Shown one piece after another: positions 35,529 to 45,727 of a DNA stretch of 64,000 nucleotides. Positions within the stretch are counted from its first letter, which is position 1. Every line of letters begins with the position of its first letter. Under the pieces are notes generated by a model, which worked only from the letters and a program-made list of their open reading frames with translations, made no database searches and was not told where the DNA came from. The stretch covers positions 124,001 through 188,000 of the forward strand of contig JAVSML010025212.1 of NCBI GenBank assembly GCA_038503035.1, in the 5' to 3' direction. The position numbers and the translations under genes were made by a program. The DNA is from Crocodylus rhombifer (lineage: Eukaryota > Chordata > Crocodylia > Crocodylidae).

Positions 35529-36499
35529 TAGAGGTGCACTGATGCATCAGTCTAATAGCAGACTGGCACCGATATAAAGAAAATTGATCGTATCGGAAAT
35601 CAGCCTAATGTGGTTGATAATTTGGCTGAAAAATAACTGTGTGCACACAGCCACAGTGCAGCACGTAGGCAGTGAGGAGCACAGCCTGGCAGCTTGGAGA
35701 ATTGTGCGCAGCTGGTAAATCTGGTGTAATGCAATGGGAGGGGGGAGGGAAGGTGCGTGGGTGGGGAGGGAATCAAGGCCCACGCAGTGAGGGAGGAGTG
35801 GGCTGGGGTGGGGGTAGGAGCTGGGGCAAGTGCTGCCCAGCCAAGGCAGGTATGGGACGGAGCCGTGGCTCGTCCAGGGGGGCAACTCCTACTGCTGCGC
35901 ACTGTTTGTCTGGGAGCTGCTGGTACAGCACTTGCCCACTCATACGGCAGCTCCTGCCACTCGTGCATGGGGTGGGCGTGTGCCTCCAGATCTGCACAGG
36001 GCAGGGTAGGGCAGGGCAGGGCAGGGCAGGGCGGGGCAGGCTGGGGCCAGGGTTCTTCCTGGCCCACTCTCCCCACACAGATCCGGTGGTACATGCCCCT
36101 CATGCCCTCCCAGATGAGCAGCAGGAGCAGTGGCAGGAGCCGCTGGACAAGTGGGTGAGCTCCAGACCAACAGCTCCCAGATGAGCGGCATGCAGTGGTG
36201 GGAGCTGTCCCCTGCGCATCCCCTGGACAAGCTGTGGCTCCATCCCGCACTCACCCCACCCTACCTGGGCAGCGCTTGCTCCAGCCCCTGCCCCAGCCCC
36301 ACTCCTCCCTCAACACAAGGGCCTTGATCTGCCCCCCCCCACCCCCCCCTTTCCCTTCCACCACACCAGACTTACCAGCTGCAAGCAGCTCTCCAAGCTG
36401 CCACGCTGGTATTGGAAATTGAATTGGTATTGGCTGATATATCTCCTTAAAAATCAGCTATTCGTATCAGCCCCAAAAATCTCTACCGGTGCACCCCTA
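35529..36499 (-). mobile_element. hAT-like non-autonomous element, copy 3, in a CR1
   Basis: 971 bp, the longest copy of the family at 1281-2136 and 2648-3102, and inverted relative to them. The left end TAGAGGTGCACTGAT and the right end read inward TAGGGGTGCACCGGT match at 12 of 15. Flanking 8-mers gagtaatc and gaataatt match at 6 of 8 and are one copy of sequence in an uninterrupted CR1. Its GC-rich core has long open frames on both strands (up to 216 codons) with no recognisable protein. Confidence 0.82.
35998..36040. repeat. (GGGCA)n tandem repeat
   Basis: About eight units of the pentamer GGGCA with minor variants, inside the GC-rich core of the hAT-like element. Confidence 0.85.
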
Positions 36500-37922
36500 G
36501 AATAATTATTTCCCTTGACCTACTGACAACACACCTACCAATGAAGCCTAGTATGCTGTTAGTCTTCCTGGTAACTAGGACACACCACTGGCTTATATTC
36601 AGCTTACTGCCCACTGTAACCCTCAGGTCCTTTTCTGCAGAGGTACTGGCCAGCCAGACAGCCCCCAGCCTGTACTGGTGTATGGGATTGTTCCATCCTA
36701 ATTTCAGGACTTTGCACTTGTCCTTGTTGAACCTCATGAGATTCTTTTTGGTCCAATCCCCCAATTTGTCTAGGTCAGTCTGAATCCTAGCTCTACCCTC
36801 CAGAGCATCTACTACTCCCCTCAGTTTGGTGTCATTTGCAAACTGGCTGAGGGTGCACTCTATTTCATGTTCCAAGTCATTGATGAAAACATTGAACAAA
36901 ACTGGCCCCAAGACTGACCCACTTGATACTGGTTGCCACCTAGACAGCAAGCCATTGATTACTACTCTCTGAGCTCCATGCTCCAGCCAGCTTTCTATCC
37001 ACCGTACAATCCATTCATCCAGCTCATACTTCCTTAGCTTGCCTGTGAGAATGCTGTGAGAGACTATATCAAAAGCCTTGCTGAAATCAAGGTATACCAC
37101 ATTCACTTATCCCCCTGCCTCCCTAGAGCCAGTCATCTCATCATAGAAGGCAATCAGGTCTGTCAGACATGACTTGCCCTTGGTGATCCATGCTGTTTCC
37201 TAATCACCTTCTTCTCCATGTTCTTAGAAATGGATTCCTTGAGAATCTTGCTCCATGATTTTTTCAAGGAGGTAAGGCTGAGCAGTCTGTAGTTCCCTGG
37301 ATCCTCCTTTTTCCCTTCCTTAAATATGGGTCCTGTGTTTGTCCATTTCCAATCATCCAGGACCTCTCCTGATCACCATGAGACTGCAAAGATGATGGCC
37401 ACTGGCTCTGCAGTCAAATCAGTCAACTCCCTCAGCACCCTCGGGTGCATCCCATCCAGCTTCATAGACTTGTACACATCCAGCTTTTCTTAGTCCCTAA
37501 CCTGTTCTTTCACCACTGAGGGTTGCTCACCTCTTCTTCAAACTCTGATGCCCAGTGCAGTAGTCTCAGGGCTGCCCTTGCCTGTGAAGACAGAGGCAAA
37601 TAAGGCGCTGAGCCTTTTCTGCATCCTGTCACAAGGTTGCCTCCCCCATTCAGTAAGCGGCCCAACACTTTCCCTGATCCTCCTCTTGCTACTGAAATAT
37701 TTGTAGAAATCCTTCTTGTTACATTTCAAATTCCTTGCTAGCTGCAACTCTAATTGCACTTTGGCCTTCCTGACTTCGTCCCTGCATGCCCAAGCAAGGG
37801 TCTTATATTCATCCCTAGTTATTTCTTCAAGTTTCCACTTCTTATAAGCTTCTTTTTTGTGATTTGGTTTGCTGAAGAGTTAGTTCCCTGCTAAGCCAAG
37901 CTGGTCTTCTGCCATACTTGTT

Positions 37923-38451
37923 AGTCTTCCTGCATATCAGGATGGTTTGTTCCTGGACTTTTAGTAAGGCTTCTTTAAAGTACAGCTGGCTCTCCTGGAC
38001 TCCTGAGACTGGCTTTCCAGGGGATCCTGCCTCTGAGTTCCCTGAGCGAGTTGGTCTGCTTTTCTGAAGTCCGGGGTTCTTACTCTGCTGCTCTCCATCC
38101 TTCCTTTCCCCAGGATCCTGAACTTAACTCATTTCATGGATGCTGCTGTTCAAGTTGCCATCTACTGCAGCCAATCCTCTAGTTTTCCTGCGCATCAGAA
38201 TGGTTTGTTCCTGCACTCTCAGTAAGTCATCCTTAAAGTACGGCTAGCTCTCCTGGGCTCCTCTCTCCCACAGTATGGCTCATCAGGGGATCCTGCCCAA
38301 GAGTTCCCTGAGTGAACTGAAGTCTGCTTTTCTGAAATCCAGAAGTTCCTTACTCTGCTGCTCTCCATTCTTCCTTTCCTCAGGAAATTGAACACAATCA
38401 TCTTGTGGTTGCTGCTACCCAGCTTGCCATCTACTGCAACCAGTCCTCAAT
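37923..38451. repeat. Tandem duplication, two units of about 258 bp
   Basis: Unit 1 starts at 37923 (AGTCTTCCTGCATATCAGGA) and unit 2 at 38181 (AGTTTTCCTGCGCATCAGAA). They stay collinear through TTGCCATCTACTGCARCC near 38155 and 38430. They are diverged by point changes and one indel-rich stretch. The material is CR1 endonuclease-region sequence plus, apparently, the first bases of the Tigger-like element. Confidence 0.8.
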
Positions 38452-40419
38452 TTACAACTCTGAGTTATGAAGAACGGCACTTAAGACGTTTATAAACTGA
38501 CACCCTGTTTCGACCTTCCAACATGGGTTTTGTCTTTATGATGATGGATACAGCTACGTCCAGCTGGTAAGTCTGGTGTGGTGGAAGGGGAGGGATGTGG
38601 GGGGACAAGGCTCTGTCCTAGGGCCTATACTGTTTAACATGTTCATCAATGATGTGGACATTGATGTCAGAAGCAGACTGGCCAAGTTCGCCGATGACAC
38701 CAAACTCTGGGGTAAAGCATCCACGCCTGAAGATAGGAGGGTGATCCAGGCAGATCTGGACAGACTCATAAAATGGGTGGACGAGAACCTGATGGTGTTC
38801 AACACCAAAAAATGCAAGGTTCTCCACCTTGGGAGGAAAAACCCGCACCACACTTACAGGCTTCGTAGTACTACGCTGGTTAGCACTACAGATGAAAGGG
38901 ACTTGGGGGTCATGGTGGACCACAAGATGAACATGAACCTTCAGTGTGATGCTGCGGCTAGTAAAGCGAGCAAAACGCTGGCTTGCATCCATAGATGCTT
39001 CTCAAGCAGATCCTGAGACGTCATTCTCCTGCTGTACTCGGCCTTGGTGAGGCCGCAGCTGGAGTACTGCATCCAGTTTTGGGCTCCACAGTTCACAAAG
39101 GATGTGGAGAAGCTTGAGAGAGTCCGGAGAAGAGCCACGTGCATGATCAGAGGTCAGGAAAACAGACCTTATGAGGAGAGGCTGAGAGTAATGGGGCTAT
39201 TCAGCCTGGAAAAGCACAGGGTCAGGGGCAATCTGGTGGCCACCTATAAGTTTATCAGGGGTGCTCATCAGGATCCGGGGGAACGTCTGTTCACCAGAGC
39301 CCCCCAAGGGATGACAAGATCAAATGGTCACAAACTGCACTGTGACTGGTTCAGGCTGGACATAAGAAAGAACTTCTTCACTGTCCAAGCCCCCAAGGTT
39401 TGGAATAGACTGCCGCTGGAGGCGGTTCAAGCACCCACTCTGAATGCCTTCAAGACACATTTGGGTGCTTATCTTGCTGGGATCCTATGATCCCTGCTGA
39501 CTTCCTGCCCCTGGGACAGATGGCTGGACTCAATGATCCTCTGGGGTCCCGTCCAGCCCAAACATCTATGAAATCTATGAAATCAAGGACTCCATGGTTA
39601 GAGAGGGTCTAGGGCTGGGGCAAGTTGCTTGTCTGGTGCCTCCCAATGTTCATCTGGAAGGGTATGGGAGCAGGTGGCATGTGCCCCCAGATCTACACAG
39701 GGTGAAGTGTGTGTGGGGCTGGGGCTGCACAGGGCTTAGCTGGGAGCAGGAACTATGCCTGCCTGTTGCTTGCCCAGCCGGGGTGCGGTGGGTGCAGGAC
39801 TAGGTTCCTGCACTGCCTCCAGACAAGTGGAAGACACCCCCCACTCCTAGATGAGCCGTGGCTCTGTCCCACATCTGCCCTGCCCCAGCTGGGTGAGTGG
39901 GGGAAGGATATGGGGGGGGGGGGCATATGCCCCCAGATCAGGGTGTGTTAGGTGGGGCCAGGGCTTGTCTGGGAGGCTGGGACAGCTTCTGCTGCTGCAC
40001 ACCACTTGTCCAGAGGCTGCACAGTAGCCCTGTCCTACATCCACCGCACCCCGGCTGGGAAAGCAGTGGGAGGACATAGACCCTATTCCCAGAGCAGCCT
40101 GGTGCAGCCCTTGCCCACCCCGCATGTATCTGGGGGCACACCATCCCCACCAGATGAATAGCAGGAGCCATTAGACAAGCAACTTGCCCCAGCCCCAGCC
40201 CCTCCCTCACTGCAGGGGGCCTTGATCTGTCCTCCCAAACCCCTTCCCTTCCACCACACCAGACTTACCAGCTGGACACAGCTGTATCCAGTGTTATAAA
40301 GGAACCAATTCCCCATTTACAACATTGTTCCTATGGGAAAACTGGTTCCAAGTCAGGACTTTTAGTTTTAAGATGTGGTTTTCAGGAACCAATTGTGTCA
40401 TAGGTCTGAGGATTGCTTG
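38434..40419. mobile_element. Tigger-like element, itself carrying a CR1
   Basis: It lies in the minus-strand CR1 at a TA: CR1 similarity stops at GCCATCTA on the left and resumes with TACATCCC-type sequence on the right. The ends share inverted TCCTCA, then diverged A/T-rich sequence; the match is loose beyond about 20 bp. Next to each end sits an inverted pair of the GC-rich module CCAGCTGGTAAGTCTGG, and the centre (39584-40280) is GC-rich and non-coding. A CR1 fragment occupies 38604-39583. Confidence 0.6.
38604..39583 (+). mobile_element. CR1 3' fragment, nearly open
   Basis: A 5'-truncated CR1 from the reverse transcriptase GSVLGP block to a CTATGAAATCTATGAAATC tail. The translation shows FADDTKLWGK, RNPHHTYRL-like sequence and YCIQFWAPQF. 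The frame is open except for one TGA at 39014-39016, where related copies have an Arg-type codon. It is a different subfamily from the 5-kb and 15-kb copies (LEKHRVRGNLVATYKFIRGA versus LHKRRLRGDL). Confidence 0.9.
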
Positions 40420-40470
40420 TACTACATCCCCCACCAATTCTACCTTATTTGTGAGCACTGGGTCAAGAAG

Positions 40471-41495
40471 ACTGAATCACTTTATGATCAAGTTTCAGAC
40501 TGCACCCATGGGTTAAAATTTGTCTAGCTAAAGATCAAAACAGTACAAGAAAAAAATCTGAAATCTTTAAAGGCAGTTATAAACAGTATCAAAGAGATGT
40601 CTTGGGGTCACTTGGTCACTTTTCATTATGGAAGACATTTCAGAAATTGAACAAATTGATGCAGTTGATTTATGGGATACTGCCTTCCGTCTGTGCAGAA
40701 TCTCAGCACTAACACTGAACAGAGAGGAGGATGGGGAAACTCATGCTTTTAAATTATTTATGGTTTGATTCACCACAGAAGAGCTTCCTGCGGAAGTTTC
40801 ACAGGATTTTGTGGTTTAGCTTTCAGGGAGCCTGATGCTGATTCAGTGGACAAAAATGACTTCTCCCTTCAGCTAAGAACAACCTTGTTTTTACATCTGA
40901 TTTGATGACAAAAATGATTTCTCTCAATTTCTTACTCTGTTTTACTATTTTTAATTGAATTGTGTTGAACTATGGCTGTCCAGCATTGTTGAGTTCAGTC
41001 ATTGTGTTTTATGTAGAAACATTTCCACAATGAACAACAGGTGAATACAGCATTGTCTAGGCCAGGAAGAGAGATACAAGTACCCACTTCCGGGTGGCAA
41101 AGGGTTATGGATAAAGACAAATGCTTATTGTTGCTCAGCACCCAGGCTGCTCAGCTCCTTGGATGACTTATGCAGCAGAGAAGAGGCCCAAAATAAACAT
41201 TTCCATGAGTTATGGAACCAAAGCAGGAGGCACAGTATTAGGCCTCTGTAAAAACAGGCTCTGAATAATATTCTGTAGATAAGGTACTATCTGCATACTG
41301 GTTCCAAAGAGAAACTAATTACTGCTTCCCCTGTTTTCCTGGAGCCAAGGCATTTATGGGACTGAAATACCTACCAGGTCTTCAGAGGTTTAGGGAGAAC
41401 CTTTTCATATAGCAGAAGGGAATAGTGAGAGGGAACTCTGACTCCAAAATCGAAATATCTTGCTTCTCATAAAGGAATAACCCACGTGGGGTTCA
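40471..41495. other. Intron, nothing recognised
   Basis: AT-rich host sequence between the CR1 stack and the perfect-TSD hAT element. No exon or named repeat. Confidence 0.45.
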
Positions 41496-41503
41496 ATTTA
41501 GGC

Positions 41504-42438
41504 CAGGGTTGGGCAATTATTTTGAGCAGAGCGCCGCTTACCGAGTTTTGGCAAGCTGTCAAGGGCTGCATGGGTAGTCCTGCCCCTTGAGAGGCACCCC
41601 GCCCCCTGGTCGCCATCTTGTGACTGGAAGTCCCACCCCCTAACCCCTGACCTTTGCTACCAGAAGTCCCTCCCTTTGCCCCCAGAAGTACTCCTTTCAG
41701 CAAGGGGTTTTGCCATCTCAGAACCAGAAAAATACCAAATTATGTTCTAAAATATTGAACATCTACAACATTCATTAATTCAATTTAAAAAAATATTTCT
41801 GCCCTGGATTTACATGTGTTTGTGTAGTGTACACAGAGGTGCCTGCATAATAGCTTAAAATGAACCCTTACGCTTACATTTTGTGGGGGTTGGGTATAGG
41901 TTTGTGGAGGCTGTGGGCGTGTGAGTGTTGAATGAGAGAGCATGTGGGTGTGTGTGTGGATATGTGGGGTGTGAGTAGGTATGGAAGAAGGGTGGCTGGG
42001 ATTTATGTATGGCAGTGCAAGGGGAGGTGTGGGTGCATGTGTATGGTGGGGTGTGCGTGTGGGACTCACCCTACAAACATACACACACACTGTGCCCCTG
42101 TTCCTGCAGACACGTGAGTGCACATATGCACTCATGTCCCCTCCCCCATCAGCACGATTCCATCCTCTGCAGTCTGGTGATGCAGCCAGAAGCCACAGCC
42201 ACATGGTGTCTGAGCAGGGAGGGGGCAGGAAAGCAGGGAACTTCTGGCCAGGGGTGGGCAGGGCTGGGCTGCTCAAGCCTGCTGAAGGCTCCCTCTGGGT
42301 CCTACTGCCCCTGGCTCCTGTCAGCTTTGACAGGGGCAAATAAATATTAATTTACTACATTTTTTAGGGCTTTGTGGGCCAGATAGAATGGTCTGGCAGG
42401 CTGGATCCGGCTCACAGGCTGTATTTTGCCGACCCCTT
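41504..42438. mobile_element. hAT-like element with perfect 8-bp TSD, 935 bp
   Basis: Flanked by identical 8-mers ATTTAGGC at 41496-41503 and 42439-42446. The left end CAGGGTTGGGCAA and the right end read inward AAGGGGTCGGCAA match at 10 of 13. Subterminal sequence includes GGCTGTATTTTGCCGACC at the right. The middle is GT-rich (about 41880-42080). No transposase frame is recognisable. Confidence 0.88.
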
Positions 42439-42997
42439 ATTTAGGCTCTAACATAGTTTATACAGAATAAAAATTCCACTGCCAAGGAAACAGACGATGG
42501 CAAAACAGCTAAAATAAATGTGATTTATATGTTCTTAGTAGCTTTGCAAGTATGGGTCATGATTTAAACATGCATGTGGTGGTGATGATTGGAACAGTGA
42601 CATAGTTTAGAGTAAAAACTCCAATTCCTTTAATAACAGCTAAAGAAACCTGGTTTTCCATGACCCTAGACTAACAAAAACAAATAAATAAATGATTCTC
42701 TTCTCTGCCATCCAAATGTGGCATACAGCCTCCACTGATGTTACAGATTCCAAAGTGCACAAAAAGGAAAAAAAGTGCTAAATAAAACATTATGTTTCTA
42801 ACAAAAGACTAATTCAAAAGGTTCCTGTTCAACAGCTCAGGTAGTCCAAACATACTTGAACTGGGTGGGCAATCAAATAAAATTAAAACATTTTCAGTAA
42901 ATTCTATCCCACATCTTCACTATTAATCTAATTTTGTTAGGAATTACTTTCAAAATATTCAACCAAAGTATGAAAAACGACGACCTTTATTATATAT

Positions 42998-44785
42998 TCA
43001 TAGACGTTAGGGCCGGAAGGGACCTCAGTAGGTTACTGAGTCTGACCCCCTGCCCTGGGCAGGAAAGAGCACTGGGGTCACATGACCCCAGCTAGGTGCT
43101 TGTCCAGTCTCCTCTCGAAGACCCCCAAAGTAGGGCAGAGCACCACCTTCTTGGAAGCCCATTCCAAGCAACCCTTACTGTGAAGAAGTTCTTTCTAATG
43201 TTCAACATAAATCTGCTCTCCGTCAATTTGTAGCCATTGTTCCTAGTTACTCCAGGGGGTGCCCTAGTAAATACAACATCTCCTGTTCCCTGCTGCCTTC
43301 CCTTGATGAATTTATAGGCAGTCACAAAATCACTTCTCAGCCTTTTCTTCCAAAGACTGAAGAGATCTAGGTCTCCCAGTCTCTCCTTGTAGGACCTTGC
43401 CTGCAGGCCTCTGACAATATGAGTGGCCCTTCTCTGAACCCTCTTAAGGTCCATCACCTCCCTGGACCTGTTTGTCATGCATGATAAAGTGTGGTTAGCC
43501 TTGTTGATCACTTTGTCACACTGATGACTCATGTTCATCTTGGAGTCAACTATGACTCCAAGATCCTTTTTTGCTGCTGTGCTGCTGAGAAGGTCACCCC
43601 CCACCTGTAAGTGTGTTGGTGGCTCTTTTTACCCAGGTGCAGCACTTTGCACTTGTCTTTGTTGAACTACATCCTATTTTGTTCTGTCCATTTTTCCAAC
43701 CTGTCCAGATCCAGCTGGATCTGTTCCCTACCCTCTGCTATATTAACTTTGCCCCATAATTTGGTATCATCTGCGAACTTGGACAAGGTGCTCTTCACGC
43801 CTTTGTCCAAGTCACTGATGAAGACACTGAATAGCACCAGTCCAAGGAGCTAGCCTTGTGGAACTCCATTGCCCACAGCTTTCCAGGTCGATATCGACCT
43901 GTCTACCACCACTCTCTGGGTGTGACCCCTAAGCCAGTTTGCCATCCACCTGACTGTGTAATCATCTACATCAAGTCTGTCAATTTATCTACGAGAACAG
44001 AATGATATAGTGTCTCTACCTCAACTCCTGCATCTAAGCATTTTGTGACCTGGTCATAAAAAGAAACAAGGTTAGTCAGGCAGGATCTACTTGCAATGAA
44101 TCTATGCTGATTTCCTTTCAGCATTATTTCCCTTGCTCGGCTCCCACACATGTAATCCTTAATGATTTTTTCTAGAGTTTTCCCAAGAATAGAGGTGAGA
44201 CTAACTGGCCTATAGTTTCCCAGCTCCTTCCTCCTCCCCTTCTTGAAAACAGGGACCACACTGGCCCTTTTTCTGTTCCTTTTCCAGTGGCTCTGCTATG
44301 ACACTGGCCAAATCCTTCAGCACCCTTGGATGAAGTTCATCTGAGCCCGCTGATTTGAACAAAACCAGCTCCTCCAAGTGCCCCTTCACTGTCTGTGCTA
44401 ACAGTTGGTGGGCTAGTGTCTCTCTGGTGTCTATCTATGATCCAATCGGGAGATTTGTCTTGGTCTGTGTCTAGGAATACAGATGCAAAGAACTTACTGA
44501 AGAGCTCAGCTTTGTCCCCCATCTCTGTCAGCAATTACCTACTTTGTCCTGTAGGGGTCCTATGCTACCCTGCACCTTCCTTTTGTTCCCTATATACATG
44601 AAGACAGACTTTTTGTTGTCCTTAATTTTTGTTGCCAGCCTAAATTCTAATTCTGCTTTGGCCTTCCTAACTGATCCCCTGCAAGTGAGCCACGGAGGTA
44701 TGCTTCTCGTTGGTAGTTACCCTGTTTCCACAGCCTGTATACCTCTTTCTTTGCCCTCAGGCTTTCCTGGAAGAAAGGTAGGATG
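42998..44785 (-). mobile_element. CR1 LINE fragment with degraded ORF2
   Basis: About 1.8 kb minus-strand CR1 with a 3' end at TCATAGACGTTAGG. The translated pieces show RNNGYKLTESRF at the C-terminus, RT sequence GNYRPVSLTSILGKTLEKI, ASRSCLTNLVSFYDQVTK, and upstream a KAELFSKFFASVF block. Several stops and frameshifts break it. 5'-truncated within ORF2. Confidence 0.88.
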
Positions 44786-44877
44786 TCACCAGATTCAGTG
44801 GTTTATATCTTCTGGATGGGAAGAACTACAGCCCAAGTATTGGGATTAGTTGCAAACATGGACGAAAAAGAGAAGTA

Positions 44878-45383
44878 CCATATTACTCAAATATAAGACA
44901 AGTCCCCCCTCCCCCGCATCAGCATGGGGGAAGAAAAAACCTAGTCTTATATTCATATACAAAACAGAATGGGGAGGGCAGGCAGCTGCTATGACTCTTA
45001 TTCTTGCCCTCAGCCCAGAGTCAGACTCAGAGCAGCCTCCTGCCCCAGTCACCCACATTTCCCTCTGCAGTTTCTGCCCCTGACTCACCCTCTTCCCTGC
45101 CCCTTACTGTCAGATGCAGCTTGGCCTGAGGTCCCTCCTGGGCACTGAGCACATNNNNNNNNNNGGTCAGGGCAGAGGGCAATGGGCAACCTGATCCCCT
45201 CTCTCCCCCACCACTGACTTCCGTGCTGTAACAATGGGAAGGAAGGGAAATTCAAGACAATCCCTCTAATACTTAGCTTCTATACTTGGAAAATTATAAC
45301 AAATTTATAAATTTCCATATATAGAACCTCATTATTAGAGATCATTTTATATTCAGAGTCATCTTACATTGGAGCAAATACAG
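44878..45383. mobile_element. Tigger-like element containing an assembly gap
   Basis: TA at 44876-44877 and 45384-45385. The left end CCATATTACTCAAATATAAG and the right end read inward CTGTATTTGCTCCAATGTAAG form diverged inverted repeats. The core is GC-rich. Ten N at 45155-45164 interrupt it, so the length of about 506 is nominal. Confidence 0.6.
45155..45164. other. Assembly gap (10 N)
   Basis: Ten ambiguous bases, a conventional placeholder; the true missing length is unknown. Confidence 0.98.
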
Positions 45384-45635
45384 TATTAAAATACAATCTG
45401 AAATTTCTTTTTCTGAAGACTTGTACAGATTGCATGCACAAATGTATACATCTTAATAGTATTTGTATTACATTTTAGTTTGACCTAACACATCTGCTCT
45501 GCCTAAAGATTTCAAAAGTACTTATGAATTTCTAGAAGACCTTTATTACAGTACCTTGGTACCAATAAACTTTCTGACTGCTGCAGACCTTCTGTAAAAT
45601 ATTCAAACTCTCTCACAAAACAAGAAAACACTTAC

Positions 45636-45727
45636 CTCCCCAAAGGCTCCTCGGCCAATCACCTTCAAGATTTCAAAATCTTCTTTATGTAGTCGCATCT
45701 GTTTCACCTTAGATGTAAAAGGTTTGG
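45636..45727 (-). CDS. CDC42BPA: CDC42BPA (MRCK-alpha) exon with the glycine-rich loop
   Basis: Internal coding exon of 92 bases, minus strand. Two bases complete a split Ala codon and then 30 codons follow: [17 protein letters not shown], then [13 protein letters not shown]. It carries the end of the N-terminal extension and the P-loop GRGAFGE-V, whose Val is the first codon of the next exon. The acceptor is TTTGTTTCAG just above 45727 and the donor is GTAAGT just below 45636. The phase at the 3' end is 0. [12 protein letters not shown] distinguishes MRCK-alpha from beta and gamma as I remember them; HKEDF replaces the HREDF I recall in mammals, a conservative change. By analogy with the mammalian gene this would be exon 2. 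Exon 1 should lie to the right of 45727 but I did not find it, so it is probably beyond the window. Confidence 0.95.

Larger units (their letters stand above)
34983..40470 (-). mobile_element. CR1 LINE split by two younger elements
   Basis: A minus-strand CR1. Its 3' UTR and ORF2 C-terminus lie at 34983-35528. The reverse transcriptase region (YLDFSKAFDIVSH, FANDTKL, NPIHQYRLG) and then the linker and endonuclease lie in 36500-38433. A further endonuclease piece matching LLLTNREELV lies at about 40422-40470. The breaks are filled by a hAT-like element (35529-36499) and a Tigger-like element (38434-40419). Removing each restores CR1 continuity with its target duplication. ORF2 is also degraded by stops, and part of it is tandemly duplicated. 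Confidence 0.88.
25537..45635 (-). other. CDC42BPA: CDC42BPA intron, 20.1 kb
   Basis: Bounded by the GTAAGT donor below 45636 and the T-rich CAG acceptor above 25536. It contains the fold-back MITE, the probable LTR, the nested CR1/hAT-like/Tigger-like stack at 35-40.5 kb, a hAT element with perfect TSD, a minus-strand CR1 at 43-44.8 kb and a Tigger-like element containing the N gap. Confidence 0.9.

Noticed and set aside
35600..36250. 216-codon minus-strand frame and overlapping plus-strand frames
   Set aside because: Core of a hAT-like non-autonomous element, with Pro/Ala/Ser-rich composition and (GGGCA)n repeat; no transposase motif.
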